Below are positions 10,168 to 20,897 of a DNA stretch of 64,000 nucleotides, piece after piece. The position numbers and the translations under genes are program-made. This DNA is from an uncultured SAR86 cluster bacterium (GTDB lineage: Bacteria; Pseudomonadota; Gammaproteobacteria; Magnimaribacterales; D2472): the NCBI GenBank assembly GCA_902557575.1, contig CACEAR010000001.1, forward strand, positions 124,001 to 188,000, read 5' to 3'. Position 1 is the stretch's first letter, and each line of letters begins with the position of its first letter. The notes below the pieces were generated by a model. It ran no database searches. It was not told the origin of the DNA and worked only from the letters and a program-made list of their open reading frames with translations.

Positions 10168-10748
10168 AGACCTAATCTCCCCTTCCAATCTTTTGAGGAT
10201 TCACTTTTTTCTTCAAGTATTCTCTCAACCATTTCTTCACAATTGTTAGTAATAATTAATTCATCAAGATTTGCCTGAGTTATAAAACCCTCGTTAACGG
10301 CTTTTTCAAACCACGCAATTAGATGGTCATAATATCCATCTGTATTTAATAACCCGACTGGTTTGTTAATTATGCCTAGCTGATTGCTTGCTAAAATTTC
10401 TGCTAGCTCATCCAGTGAGCCAACTCCTCCTGGCAGGACGAGAAAAGCATCAGATCTTTTCATAAATTCATCCTTTCTTTCTAGTAGTGAATGAGTAACT
10501 ACTAAGTCATCAATTCTTGGATTTGTAAGCTCAAGGTTATGAAGAGATTCCATGGTTATGCCGGTGACTTTTGAATTATTATCTTTTGCCTCATCAGAGA
10601 TAATTTTCATAATGCCAACATTGCCTCCACCAAAAACAACATCTACTCCTTTTTTTGAAAGTAATGCCGTTATCTTTTTTGCCTCCAATGCATAGTTAGG
10701 ATTTATACCCTCATGTGCTCCACAAAAAATTGAAATATTTTTAACCAT
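10164..10748 (-). CDS. LOG family (TIGR00730) nucleoside-monophosphate phosphoribohydrolase-like protein
   Basis: FGGGNVGIM and LPGGVGSLDELAEIL motifs. Confidence 0.88.
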   Translation of the reverse strand: MVKNISIFCGAHEGINPNYALEAKKITALLSKKGVDVVFGGGNVGIMKIISDEAKDNNSKVTGITMESLHNLELTNPRIDDLVVTHSLLERKDEFMKRSDAFLVLPGGVGSLDELAEILASNQLGIINKPVGLLNTDGYYDHLIAWFEKAVNEGFITQANLDELIITNNCEEMVERILEEKSESSKDWKGRLGL

Positions 10749-10750
10749 TT

Positions 10751-11188
10751 TTACGTCCTAAAATTAAAAGTTATTGGGCCTTTATTTGTTAAGGTTATAT
10801 TCATTATCTCACCAAACTTACCAGTTTGAACATTTAAGGATGAGTCTTTAAAAATTTGAACAAATTGATCATATATTTCTTTTGCTTTGTTTGGTTTGGC
10901 TGCTTTGTGAAAGCTTGGTTTGTTGCCTTTATTCGTAATTGCAGCAAGGGTAAATTGACTTATTATCATCACATCTTCTTCTAACTCCCTCAAACTTGCA
11001 GACATTGTGCCTCTATCTCCCTCTAAAATGCAAAAATTTAATATTTTATCTGACATTTTTATTGCTTGCTTAGAGTCATCATCTCTTTCAACACACAAAA
11101 GTATTAATACTCCATCTCCAATTTCAGAATAGATGCTGTTGTTTATCTCAACTTTTGCTTCTGAAACTCTTTGAACGGTAGCAATCAC
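10751..11188 (-). CDS. dtd: D-aminoacyl-tRNA deacylase
   Basis: SQFTLAA and TNKGPITF (NxGP[VI]T) signatures; 145 aa. Confidence 0.93.
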   Translation of the reverse strand: MIATVQRVSEAKVEINNSIYSEIGDGVLILLCVERDDDSKQAIKMSDKILNFCILEGDRGTMSASLRELEEDVMIISQFTLAAITNKGNKPSFHKAAKPNKAKEIYDQFVQIFKDSSLNVQTGKFGEIMNITLTNKGPITFNFRT

Positions 11189-11191
11189 TCG

Positions 11192-12196
11192 TTATCTATC
11201 TTCAAGTTTGATATCCCATTGTCCAAGTGCTGCTAGTTTATTCATTTCAGCCCTGTGAGATAGCTCATCTTGAGCTATGAAGATATTTTCGCTTTGCCCT
11301 GACCAGGCTTTCAGAGCACTTTGCTGAAGGGCTCGCCCATATGAGAAGCTAAGTTTCCATGGAAACTCACCTATTTTATTCATTTCATTTAAATGAGCTG
11401 TCGCCTCAAGCTCTGTTTGCCCTCCTGATAAAAAAGCAACTCCGGGAAGATCTGAAGGAATATTCTCTTTAAGGCACCTTACTGTCATTTCAGCCACTTC
11501 TCTGATTGCTACTTTTTCAGATAGCGAGCCTGGAGTAACCATGCTTGGTTTTAATATGGTCCCTTTTATGTTTACACCATTATTTTCTAGAGCATCAAAT
11601 AGAGCTTGAAAAGATCTTGCGCAAGCATCAAAAGAAAGATCAATTGAATGGTCGCCATCCATTAAAACTTCAGGTTCAACTATTGGCACCATGTTATTAG
11701 ATTGAGCAATTGCAGCATAATCTGCTAATGCTTTGGCGTTTGCATTAATACAATCATCAGATGGCATACTATCTCCGATTTTTATTACTGCGCGCCACTT
11801 TGTAAATTTTGCTCCTAAAGAATCATATTCGGAACATCTTTCATCGAGCCCATCCAATCCTTGAGTCACTACTTCATCTGATCCATCAACCAGGGGTACT
11901 AAGCCTTTATCAACCTTAATGCCGGGAAGGGCGCCTGAATTACTGATTAATTCTTTAAGGGGAGTGCCATCTTTGGCATCCTGCCTCAGAGTTTCATCAA
12001 ATAAAATTACTCCGCCAATATTTTCTTTCATACCTTTTGATCTAAAAAGCATCTCTCTATAATCTCTTCTATTATTCTCAGAATTTTCTACTTCAATAGA
12101 ATCAAATCTTTTGCCGCATGTTGGATTACTTTCATCTGCGGCAAGAATTCCTTTACCGTCTGAAACTATATAATTCGCAATTTCTTCTAATGACAT
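11192..12196 (-). CDS. Fructose-bisphosphate aldolase, class I
   Basis: GKGILAADESNPTCGKRF, KFTKWRAVIKI, GTILKPSMV (Schiff-base Lys), FLSGGQTELEAT; next to pgk. Confidence 0.93.
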   Translation of the reverse strand: MSLEEIANYIVSDGKGILAADESNPTCGKRFDSIEVENSENNRRDYREMLFRSKGMKENIGGVILFDETLRQDAKDGTPLKELISNSGALPGIKVDKGLVPLVDGSDEVVTQGLDGLDERCSEYDSLGAKFTKWRAVIKIGDSMPSDDCINANAKALADYAAIAQSNNMVPIVEPEVLMDGDHSIDLSFDACARSFQALFDALENNGVNIKGTILKPSMVTPGSLSEKVAIREVAEMTVRCLKENIPSDLPGVAFLSGGQTELEATAHLNEMNKIGEFPWKLSFSYGRALQQSALKAWSGQSENIFIAQDELSHRAEMNKLAALGQWDIKLEDR

Positions 12197-12198
12197 TT

Positions 12199-13335
12199 TT
12201 AGCCTCCTAAAGCCTCAATTGATGGGAGTAATTTGCCTTCCATATATTCTAAAAAAGCGCCTCCGCCTGTTGAACAGTATGATACCTCATCTTTATTAAT
12301 AAATTTATTTATAGCGGCTATAGTTTCTCCACCTCCAGCAAGTGAAAAAGCCTCAGACCCTGCAATAGTTTTAGCTAATTGATGTGTGCCTTTCTGAAAA
12401 GGCTCTTTTTCAAAAACTCCTATTGGTCCATTCCATAAAATAGTTTTTGAGTTCTTAAGGATTTCCGACATATTGCTAGTTAAATTAATGTCAAAAATCT
12501 TATCCGAGCCACTAACAGAATCTATATTTTTAGTAGTTGAGGAATTGCTATCAATTGAATCAGCAACAATTACTTTATTTGGTAATATTATTTTGCCGGA
12601 ATTAAAAAGCTCTTTAGCAATTTCAATCATGTCATTTTCTACCAAAGACTCTCCGACGTCGAAGCCCTGAGATTTCAGAAAGGTATTAGCAATACCGCCG
12701 CCAACAACAATGAAATCTGCTTTTGAGTTTAAGTGAGCTATAAGTTCAAGCTTTGTTGAAATCTTTGAACCTGCGATTACAGCAGTGAATGGGTTTTCAA
12801 TAAAGGTTAAAGCTTTATTAAGTGAATTAATCTCTTTCTCTAAGAGAAGTCCAGCACATGAGAGCTTTGCTTGTTGAATAGCTGAGTGTGTGGAAGCCTG
12901 TTTACGGTGAGCTGTCCCAAAAGCATCAAATATATAAACATCTCCTTTATTTGCTAGCTGATTGCCTAGCTTTTCATTATTGTCTTTTTCACCGATAAGA
13001 AATCTTAAATTTTCTAATAGTTGTATTTGAGTTGTATTAAAAATATCGCTGCTGTCTAGGGAATCAATAAGATCAATTTCATGATTTAAGATTTCAGATA
13101 ATTTTTTAGCGACCGGAGACATTGAGAAATCTTGATCAAACTTTCCTTCCTCAGGTCTGCCAAGATGAGATGTTAAAAGGACTTTACAATTTTTATCTAC
13201 GAGATATTTTATTGTAGGTACTGAAGAAATGATTCTGGTTGAATCTATAATTTGCTTGTCTTGAATAGGAACATTTAAATCTAATCTCACAACCACATTC
13301 TTATTACTAAGATTTTGGTCTTTTAGTAATCTCAT
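12199..13335 (-). CDS. pgk: Phosphoglycerate kinase
   Basis: VVVRLDLNVP, LTSHLGRPEEG, SLAGGGETIAAI, CSTGGGAFLEYMEG. Confidence 0.96.
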   Translation of the reverse strand: MRLLKDQNLSNKNVVVRLDLNVPIQDKQIIDSTRIISSVPTIKYLVDKNCKVLLTSHLGRPEEGKFDQDFSMSPVAKKLSEILNHEIDLIDSLDSSDIFNTTQIQLLENLRFLIGEKDNNEKLGNQLANKGDVYIFDAFGTAHRKQASTHSAIQQAKLSCAGLLLEKEINSLNKALTFIENPFTAVIAGSKISTKLELIAHLNSKADFIVVGGGIANTFLKSQGFDVGESLVENDMIEIAKELFNSGKIILPNKVIVADSIDSNSSTTKNIDSVSGSDKIFDINLTSNMSEILKNSKTILWNGPIGVFEKEPFQKGTHQLAKTIAGSEAFSLAGGGETIAAINKFINKDEVSYCSTGGGAFLEYMEGKLLPSIEALGG

Positions 13336-15317
13336 TTATTTAAAAGTTTTTTTGCCTTTGAAACAATATTCCCTGCTGTAAAGCCGAACTCCTCAAAGAG
13401 CATTTTTGCAGGTGCAGACTCCCCAAATGTTGTCATACCAATCACAAGGTCATCTCTTCCTAAAATTCTATACCATGAGTTTGGGTGGGCAGCCTCAACA
13501 ACAATGGATGGCAAATCTTTTTGGATCACTTTATTTTGATATTCTAAATCCGCCTCAAGAAACCTATCTAAACATGGCATCGAAACCACATTTACCTTTA
13601 TACCCGACTGATCAAGATCTTTAGCTGCTTGAATAGCTAATTGCAGTTCGCTTCCAGAGGATATAATGTTTAGCTCTGCATCTTCGTCCTTTTGAACTAA
13701 ATATCCTCCCTTAGAGATATTAATAATCTTGTCCTCACTCATTTTGATCTGCGGAAGACCTTGTCTGCTGAGGATAAGACAGCTTGGAGATTTTGATAAA
13801 ATTGACTCTTTCCATGCTACTGCTGTTTCTTTAAGATCAGCTGGCCTCCAATTGTATAAGTTTGGCGTTGCTCTGAGAGTAACCAAATGTTCGATAGGTT
13901 GATGTGTTGGACCATCCTCGCCTAAGCCAATTGAATCATGAGTAAAGACATATATATTTGGCAGACTCATCATTGCAGATAAACGTACTGCATTTCTTGC
14001 ATAATCCATAAAAACTAGGAAGGTTCCTCCGTATGGCCTAATACCTCCATGAAGACTCATTCCATTCATGATAGTAACCATGCCGAACTCTCTTACGCCA
14101 TAGTAAATATGTGATCCGCTAGGATTGTCGGGAGTAAGTTCAGTATTATGTTTAGAAAAAGTATTATTAGATCCTGTTAAATCCGCAGAACCACCAATTA
14201 GCTCAGGTAAGTCAGCACAAAAATGATCAAGACAAATTTGAGATGCTTTTCTGGTTGCGATCGGATCTTCTTGTAATGAACAATCTCTTAAAAAGTCATC
14301 GAATCTTTCATTAAATTCATGAGTCATCTCTGAATTAAATCTTCTCTCCAGTTCATTGGATTCCTCTGGATATTTTTGTTTATAAGTTTCCAGAAGATCT
14401 TCCCAGACTTTTTCTTTTTTGGCGCCCTCATCTTTTGCATTCCAGGCGTCGTAAATATCTTCAGGTATTTCAAAAGGGGCATGCTCCCAATCAAGTTCTT
14501 TCCTGGTTATTTCAATTTCGTCGTCGCCTAATGGACTTCCGTGAACTCCAGCAGTTCCTGATTTATTTGGCGAGCCAAAACCAATAGTTGTCTTACAGCA
14601 AATCATTGAAGGTCTTTCAGTTTCTTTCTTAGCTTCTTGAGTAGCTTTATTAATTTCATCTATATCATGGCCATCAATTTCAACTACATGCCACCCATAG
14701 CTTTCAAACCTTTGTTTTGTATTATCGGTAAACCATAGATCAATTTCTCCATCTATGGATATTCCATTTTGATCATAAAAACATATGAGTTTTCCGAGTT
14801 TATGTGTTCCTGCAAAAGAGCAAACCTCATGAGAAATACCTTCCATTAGACAGCCGTCGCCAAGAAAAGCATAAGTAAAATGGTCTATTATTTTTATATC
14901 TTCTTTGTTAAATGTTGCTGCAAGATTCTTTTCGGCAAGAGCCATTCCTACAGCATTCCCAATTCCTTGTCCAAGTGGGCCAGTAGTTGTTTCAACTCCG
15001 ATATCGATATCATACTCGGGGTGACCTGGTGTTTTTGATTTAAGTTTTCTGAAGTCTTTTAAGTCATTGATGTTAAGGTCATATCCTGTTAAATGTAAAA
15101 GACTATAAAGCAACATCGAACCATGGCCATTTGAAAGAACAAACCTGTCTCTGTTAAACCATTTAGGATTAGAAGGATTATGCTTTAAGTTATTTTTCCA
15201 AAGAGATACGGCAATATCAGCCATGCCCATTGGCATGCCAGGATGTCCAGATTTTGCTGCTTGCACAGCATCAATAGAGAGAAAGCGAATTGCATTTGCT
15301 AGCTTATGATTTTCCAA
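13332..15317 (-). CDS. tkt: Transketolase
   Basis: KSGHPGMPMGMADIA, GDGCLMEGISHE ThDP motif; 661 aa. Confidence 0.96.
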   Translation of the reverse strand: MENHKLANAIRFLSIDAVQAAKSGHPGMPMGMADIAVSLWKNNLKHNPSNPKWFNRDRFVLSNGHGSMLLYSLLHLTGYDLNINDLKDFRKLKSKTPGHPEYDIDIGVETTTGPLGQGIGNAVGMALAEKNLAATFNKEDIKIIDHFTYAFLGDGCLMEGISHEVCSFAGTHKLGKLICFYDQNGISIDGEIDLWFTDNTKQRFESYGWHVVEIDGHDIDEINKATQEAKKETERPSMICCKTTIGFGSPNKSGTAGVHGSPLGDDEIEITRKELDWEHAPFEIPEDIYDAWNAKDEGAKKEKVWEDLLETYKQKYPEESNELERRFNSEMTHEFNERFDDFLRDCSLQEDPIATRKASQICLDHFCADLPELIGGSADLTGSNNTFSKHNTELTPDNPSGSHIYYGVREFGMVTIMNGMSLHGGIRPYGGTFLVFMDYARNAVRLSAMMSLPNIYVFTHDSIGLGEDGPTHQPIEHLVTLRATPNLYNWRPADLKETAVAWKESILSKSPSCLILSRQGLPQIKMSEDKIINISKGGYLVQKDEDAELNIISSGSELQLAIQAAKDLDQSGIKVNVVSMPCLDRFLEADLEYQNKVIQKDLPSIVVEAAHPNSWYRILGRDDLVIGMTTFGESAPAKMLFEEFGFTAGNIVSKAKKLLNK

Positions 15318-15441
15318 TTTCTAGATATCCTCGAATAATGTAATCATAATATGAAGTTGAGGGTATTTATATACGTAAGTAGCATTAAATTGCTTTAATT
15401 TAGGCATGCTTATAAAATACACATATAAATAGAGATTTCAG

Positions 15442-15469
15442 TTTCTTGCAAGCTTAATCTGCTAAGAAA
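15442..15469 (+). promoter_or_regulatory. Candidate structured 5' leader of metK (hairpin with competing pairing)
   Basis: TTTCTT (15442-15447) can pair with AAGAAA (15464-15469); CTTA (15453-15456) can instead pair with TAAG (15463-15466). Ends about 12 nt before the metK ATG. Confidence 0.3.
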
Positions 15470-15481
15470 CAAGGATAAATT

Positions 15482-16633
15482 ATGGGTTATATATTTACAT
15501 CTGAATCCGTTTCAGAAGGGCATCCTGACAAAGTTTGTGATCAAATTTCTGATGCTATTCTTGATTCTTATCTTGCACAAGATCCAAATAGTAGAGTTGC
15601 TTGTGAAACACTTATTAAAAACAATACAGTTATTGTTGCTGGCGAAATTACATCCAATGGCACGCCAAATATAGAAGAGGTAATAAGAAATACCGTTAAT
15701 GAAATTGGTTATAATCATGATGATTTAGGCTTCAATGGAAATAACTGTGAAATCCAAAACCTAATTTCAAAACAATCGCCAGATATTGCTCAAGGCGTTA
15801 ATGAGGGTGAGGGTGAAGACTTAGATCAAGGTGCTGGTGACCAAGGGCTTATGTTTGGATATGCATGTTCTGAAACTCCAGTTCTAATGCCTGCCCCAAT
15901 TAATTTATCTCATGAGCTCGTCTTAAAACAATCCGAAGTAAGAAAGAAAGGTGAACTAAGCTGGCTTAGACCAGATGCTAAAAGTCAAGTTAGTGTTGTT
16001 TATAAAGATGATAGAAAAACTGTAGATTATGTTTCTGCTATTGTTTTATCAACTCAACATGATGAAGATATTTCTCAAGATGAAATTAAAGCAAAAGTAC
16101 GCGAGAAAATTATTAATCCGACAATTCCAACTGAATGGATTAAAGAGGATACAAAAATATATATAAATCCAACTGGTAAGTTTGTAATTGGTGGTCCTGT
16201 CGGTGATTGTGGCCTAACTGGAAGAAAGATTATCGTCGATACTTATGGAGGAATGGCAAGACACGGTGGTGGTGCATTTTCAGGAAAAGATCCATCAAAG
16301 GTAGACAGGTCTGCTGCTTATGCTTGCAGATATGTTGCAAAAAATATTGTTGCTGCTGGTCTTGCTGAAAGATGTGAAGTACAAGTTTCTTATGCGATAG
16401 GTATTGCTGAACCGACATCAATTACTGTTGATACTCTTGGAACAGGTAACTTGTCTGAAAATGAGATTTCACAGATTGTTAGAGACAATTTTGATCTAAG
16501 ACCAAAGAACCTAATCAATCTTCTTGATTTAAAGAGGCCAATATATAAAAATACTGCCTCCTATGGTCATTTTGGTAGGGAAAATAAAGATTTTTCATGG
16601 GAAAATACTGATATCTCAAGCCAAATTAAATAA
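15482..16633 (+). CDS. metK: S-adenosylmethionine synthetase
   Basis: [43 protein letters not shown]. Confidence 0.97.
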   Translation: MGYIFTSESVSEGHPDKVCDQISDAILDSYLAQDPNSRVACETLIKNNTVIVAGEITSNGTPNIEEVIRNTVNEIGYNHDDLGFNGNNCEIQNLISKQSPDIAQGVNEGEGEDLDQGAGDQGLMFGYACSETPVLMPAPINLSHELVLKQSEVRKKGELSWLRPDAKSQVSVVYKDDRKTVDYVSAIVLSTQHDEDISQDEIKAKVREKIINPTIPTEWIKEDTKIYINPTGKFVIGGPVGDCGLTGRKIIVDTYGGMARHGGGAFSGKDPSKVDRSAAYACRYVAKNIVAAGLAERCEVQVSYAIGIAEPTSITVDTLGTGNLSENEISQIVRDNFDLRPKNLINLLDLKRPIYKNTASYGHFGRENKDFSWENTDISSQIK

Positions 16634-16650
16634 CTATAAAAGGAACTATT

Positions 16651-18045
16651 ATGAGTAATGACTACAAAGTAGCTGATATCGAACTTGCTGATTTTGGAAG
16701 AAGAGAAATTTCTCTTGCTGAAAATGAAATGCCTGCACTAATGGCACTAAGGGAGAAATACAAAGCTGAGCAACCTCTCGCTGGTGCAAAGATTATGGGC
16801 TGTATTCATATGACTATCCAAACCGCAGTATTGATGGAAACATTAGTTGATCTTGGAGCTGAGCTTAGATGGTCAGGATGTAATATTTTTTCAACTCAAG
16901 ATCATGCTGCTGCAGCTATGGCAAAAGCTGGTATCCCAGTTTTTGCATGGAAAGGACAAACCGACGAAGAATTTGATTGGTGTATTGAGCAAACAATCCT
17001 AAAAGATGGAAAACCATGGGATGCGAACATGATCTTAGATGATGGAGGAGATCTTACTCATATGGTTCATACAAGATTTGCAGAAATGCTTGAAACAATC
17101 CATGGAATATCAGAGGAAACCACTACAGGAGTTCATAGACTCAAAGCAATGCTTGAAAAAGGCGAGCTTAAGGTTCCAGCTATTAATGTAAATGACTCTG
17201 TCACAAAGGCAAAAAATGATAATAAGTATGGTTGTAGACATAGTCTTAATGACGGAATAAAACGAGGAACTGATATGCTCCTTTCAGGTAAAAAAGCACT
17301 TGTCATTGGTTATGGTGACGTTGGAAAAGGATCGGCAGCAAGTCTTGCTCAAGAAGGAATGGTAGTTAGAGTTACTGAGTCTGATCCAATATGTGCTATG
17401 CAAGCTTGTATGGATGGCTTTTCAGTAGTTTCATGTTATTCCAATGGAAAAGTAACAGGAAATACAGACGATATTAATAAGGATTTAATGCAAGATACTG
17501 ATGTATTAGTTACCACAACGGGTAATGTAAACGTCTGTGATTCAGCAATGCTTTCAACACTTAAGGATGGGGCTGTTGTATGTAATATTGGCCATTTTGA
17601 TACCGAAATAGATACAAAATATATGCAGGAAAAATGGTATTGGGAAGAAGTAAAACCACAAGTTCATAGAATATTCAGAGATTGTTCGCCTGATCAGGAA
17701 CCTGACTTATCAAGCAAGAATTATCTAATACTTTTAGCCGAAGGAAGACTGGTGAACCTTGGAAATGCCACAGGTCATCCAAGCAGAATTATGGATGGCT
17801 CATTTGCCAACCAAGTTCTTGCCCAAATGCATCTCTACTCAGCTGGTTTTGCAAATGTAAATGATGAAGATAAAAAGAAAGAATTAATTCAAGTAGAGGT
17901 CCTTCCTAAAAAACTTGATGAGGAAGTTGCCTCCCTTATGGTTCAAGGTTTTGGCGGTGTTGTTACAAAGCTTACTGAAGAGCAAGCTGATTACATAAAT
18001 GTCCCGCAAGATGGTCCTTTCAAAGAAGATTCTTATAAGTACTAG
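16651..18045 (+). CDS. ahcY: S-adenosylhomocysteine hydrolase
   Basis: [40 protein letters not shown]-terminal KY. Confidence 0.97.
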   Translation: MSNDYKVADIELADFGRREISLAENEMPALMALREKYKAEQPLAGAKIMGCIHMTIQTAVLMETLVDLGAELRWSGCNIFSTQDHAAAAMAKAGIPVFAWKGQTDEEFDWCIEQTILKDGKPWDANMILDDGGDLTHMVHTRFAEMLETIHGISEETTTGVHRLKAMLEKGELKVPAINVNDSVTKAKNDNKYGCRHSLNDGIKRGTDMLLSGKKALVIGYGDVGKGSAASLAQEGMVVRVTESDPICAMQACMDGFSVVSCYSNGKVTGNTDDINKDLMQDTDVLVTTTGNVNVCDSAMLSTLKDGAVVCNIGHFDTEIDTKYMQEKWYWEEVKPQVHRIFRDCSPDQEPDLSSKNYLILLAEGRLVNLGNATGHPSRIMDGSFANQVLAQMHLYSAGFANVNDEDKKKELIQVEVLPKKLDEEVASLMVQGFGGVVTKLTEEQADYINVPQDGPFKEDSYKY

Positions 18046-18066
18046 AGGATAAAAGGCTTATATCCT
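18046..18066 (+). terminator. Weak inverted repeat after ahcY (AGGATA-9nt-TATCCT)
   Basis: 6-bp perfect inverted repeat immediately after the ahcY stop; no U-tract, so terminator function is doubtful. Confidence 0.2.
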
Positions 18067-18086
18067 AAAATTGCTTATAATAAATT

Positions 18087-18716
18087 ATGAGCAATAAAAT
18101 AAATGATAAGGATGTTGAACTTTATCTTTTAAAAAATACTGATTTTTTTCTTACAAGAGAGTCAATAGTTAGTGAGCTTAATTTTAAACACTCGCCTGGG
18201 AAGGCTGAATCTTTACTAGAGAGACAGGTAAGGAAACTTAGAAGTGAACAAAAAGATCTTCTGGATAGCCTCTCCGTTTTCTTATCGAATGCTTCTGAAA
18301 ATGAAGACTTGTTCTCAAAATCAAAAGCTTTAGTTTTAAAAGTAGTAACTGCAGAAGATGAAGATGCATTAATTGAATTAATGTCCAAAAGTTTAAAAAA
18401 AATATTTGATGTTGATGCAGCCTATTTAAAATTTTTTACTAATAGTGAAATGAACGGTCTTGAGGAAAGTGCTGGAATGACTTTTTCTGCGGGTGAAACA
18501 AAGCACGGTAGTTTTGCAACTGAAAAAATTCAAATCCTTTTCGGGGATGATTCTATTCAGTCAGTTGTAATAAGCGTTTTTAAAAACAAGAATAAAATTG
18601 GGTTGCTGCTTATTGGCTCGAAAGACAAAACTAGATATCTAGGAGATGAGGATACAACTTTTATTGAGTTTATAAGAGATATAGCAGAAGCCAAACTAAA
18701 GACTTTTCCAGCTTAA
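18087..18716 (+). CDS. DUF484 family protein
   Basis: Upstream of and overlapping xerC as in the DUF484-xerC-HAD cluster of gammaproteobacteria; GAF-like region. Confidence 0.8.
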   Translation: MSNKINDKDVELYLLKNTDFFLTRESIVSELNFKHSPGKAESLLERQVRKLRSEQKDLLDSLSVFLSNASENEDLFSKSKALVLKVVTAEDEDALIELMSKSLKKIFDVDAAYLKFFTNSEMNGLEESAGMTFSAGETKHGSFATEKIQILFGDDSIQSVVISVFKNKNKIGLLLIGSKDKTRYLGDEDTTFIEFIRDIAEAKLKTFPA

Positions 18717-19612
18717 TGTCTAAAAAATTCTTCATTGATAATCTTATTGATGACTATTTAGTTTTTTTAAAAGATATTAAAAATCTTTCAGATAATTCCA
18801 TAAAAGCTTACAAAAGAGATATTTTGAAATTTAGGAACTTTCTTATAACTAACAAAATTAATAAATTAAATGATATATCTGAAGAGATATGCAGTTCATG
18901 GATAGGCTCTCTCTATTCTATGAATATCGGTGCAAGAAGCATTCAGCGACACCTGTCTTCTATTAAAGGTTTCTTTAAATATCTTCAAAAGAATCATCGA
19001 ATTAATCAGTCCCCATTTGAACTTATCTCTGGGCCAAAGATGGAAAAGAAACTTCCTGAGACCTTGACACCTGAACAAATTAATAGATTGTTAGATTTTA
19101 AACCTACCTCATTTATAGAAATAAGGGACTTAGCGATAATAGAATTAATGTATTCCTCAGGATTAAGGGTTTCTGAAACAGTTAATGTAAATATCCATGA
19201 TTTTGAGGAAGGTAAGGATTTTTTAAGAGTCGTTGGTAAAGGATCGAAGACTCGGTTGGTTCCTTTGGGAAGATTTGCCATTAGTGCGATTGATAACTGG
19301 TTAGAAGAAAGAAAGAAAATAACTAATAAAGATGGAGCGCTATTTGTTAATAAAACTGGGGGCAGACTAACGACGCGTAGTATCCAAATTCGCTTAAAAA
19401 AGCTTGCAATAAAACAAGGACTTCCTCCTATTAATCCACACATGCTTAGGCATAGTTTTGCAACTCACATGCTTGAATCATCTGGAGACCTAAGGTCAAT
19501 ACAAGAACTATTAGGCCATAGTTCTTTATCAACCACTCAAATATATACAAACTTAGATTATCAACATCTTGTTAAGATTTATGATAAGTCACACCCAAGA
19601 GCAAAAAAATAA
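18716..19612 (+). CDS. xerC: Tyrosine recombinase XerC
   Basis: MYSSGLRVSETVNV, HMLRHSFATHMLESSGDLRSIQELLGHSSLSTTQIYT. Confidence 0.93.
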   Translation: MSKKFFIDNLIDDYLVFLKDIKNLSDNSIKAYKRDILKFRNFLITNKINKLNDISEEICSSWIGSLYSMNIGARSIQRHLSSIKGFFKYLQKNHRINQSPFELISGPKMEKKLPETLTPEQINRLLDFKPTSFIEIRDLAIIELMYSSGLRVSETVNVNIHDFEEGKDFLRVVGKGSKTRLVPLGRFAISAIDNWLEERKKITNKDGALFVNKTGGRLTTRSIQIRLKKLAIKQGLPPINPHMLRHSFATHMLESSGDLRSIQELLGHSSLSTTQIYTNLDYQHLVKIYDKSHPRAKK

Positions 19613-19614
19613 AC

Positions 19615-20322
19615 ATGAGTGAAAAAATTAAAGCCATAACTTTTGACCTTGATGACACATTCTGGGATGTAAAGCCAGTATTAATAAATGCTGAGATGAA
19701 AACCAGAAAATTTATAGAGGACAAGATTGGAAAATTAGAGTGGGGATCTTGGGAAGAATTCAAACTAATAAGAGAAAAGCTTATTATTGAAGATGCTTCA
19801 TATGAATTCGATGTTGGGAAACTCAGAAAAAAATTATTATTAATGAAAATACAAGAGCGTGTATCTGATGAAAAAACTGCAAATGAGCTATCAGAAAGTG
19901 CTTTTCAATTATTTTTTCAGGAAAGAAATAAAGTAGAGTTTTTCCCCTCTGTTTTGGATGAAATTGAGAAACTTTCTCAAATATATAAGTTGGGATGTCT
20001 AACAAATGGTAATGCTAATATTGAAATAATTGGTATTAGTAAGTTTTTTAAATTTAATATTTCTTCAAAAGATGTAAGTGCAAACAAACCAAGTGAAAAT
20101 CACTTCCATAAAGCAATTGAGCTATTAGGAGTTAGTAAAGAAGAATTGTTGCATATTGGTGATCACAAAATTAATGATATGCACGGAGCAATTAGTTATG
20201 GCGTTCAAGCTCTTTGGTTTAATCCAAATAAAGAAATTTGGGATCTTGGGGGTGTAGAAAAACCTCCGGAGTTCAGTATATGGCAAGGGCTAACGGAAAA
20301 AATTGATAGTCTTTACAATTGA
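19615..20322 (+). CDS. HAD-superfamily hydrolase (YigB-like)
   Basis: ITFDLDDTFWDV, LGCLTNGNANIE, HIGDHKINDMHGAISYGVQALW; follows xerC. Confidence 0.87.
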   Translation: MSEKIKAITFDLDDTFWDVKPVLINAEMKTRKFIEDKIGKLEWGSWEEFKLIREKLIIEDASYEFDVGKLRKKLLLMKIQERVSDEKTANELSESAFQLFFQERNKVEFFPSVLDEIEKLSQIYKLGCLTNGNANIEIIGISKFFKFNISSKDVSANKPSENHFHKAIELLGVSKEELLHIGDHKINDMHGAISYGVQALWFNPNKEIWDLGGVEKPPEFSIWQGLTEKIDSLYN

Positions 20323-20894
20323 TTTAGATAGCCTTGAAGTCTTTCATTATTCATTAAGAAATTCGCACTATAGCTCGAAGCTGCGCTTCTAATCTCTTCC
20401 ATATTGACTGCCTCGCCAACCTGAATAACTCCAACCATTGCCATAATAAGATGAGGGTCACATTGGTAGACATATACGCCCTCGGTATCCAAAGTAACAC
20501 TTATATCCTGACTCAATTGACTAGCCCAACTAGCTGCACCAGCTGGCACCATACCATCAACAGATACAGAGTTGTGTGCTGCATCTGTAGCTTTAAAGTG
20601 AATAGTATCTCCAACAGAGACTTTTATTACAGCAGGTTCAAAAATCATTTGTCCGCCTTCTCCTGAATTAAGCATTTTTACAATATGCTCTGAACCTTCA
20701 GATAACTCTACTTTTACAACATCTTCTGCAGCAGTTTCTTCCATCATTGAAGGAATCTCAATATCTAAAGTTTGACCTTCTTCGCATTTCTGGGTTGGGC
20801 AGGTTATTCTTTCAATTACTTGATCTTCGTATTTCTTGCCAGCAAAAGCTAATGTTGTAAGAAAGAATAAAGAAAGGAAGAAAGTATTTTTCAT
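20313..20894 (-). CDS. Pseudoazurin-like cupredoxin with extra N-terminal segment
   Basis: Signal peptide; type 1 Cu ligands in DAAHNSVSV and YVYQCDPHLIMAMVGVIQVG; pseudoazurin-type MIFEPAVIKVSVGDTIHF. Confidence 0.85.
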   Translation of the reverse strand: MKNTFFLSLFFLTTLAFAGKKYEDQVIERITCPTQKCEEGQTLDIEIPSMMEETAAEDVVKVELSEGSEHIVKMLNSGEGGQMIFEPAVIKVSVGDTIHFKATDAAHNSVSVDGMVPAGAASWASQLSQDISVTLDTEGVYVYQCDPHLIMAMVGVIQVGEAVNMEEIRSAASSYSANFLMNNERLQGYLNQL

Positions 20895-20897
20895 TAT

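Noticed and set aside
16634-16650. Possible SAH riboswitch before ahcY
   Set aside because: Only 17 nt separate metK and ahcY; too short for a known SAH riboswitch.
18046-18066. Intrinsic terminator after ahcY
   Set aside because: Only a 6-bp AT-containing stem with no T-tract; listed as a feature at low confidence only.
19006-19443. 145-aa minus-strand ORF inside xerC
   Set aside because: Fully overlaps clear xerC coding sequence; no recognisable motif.
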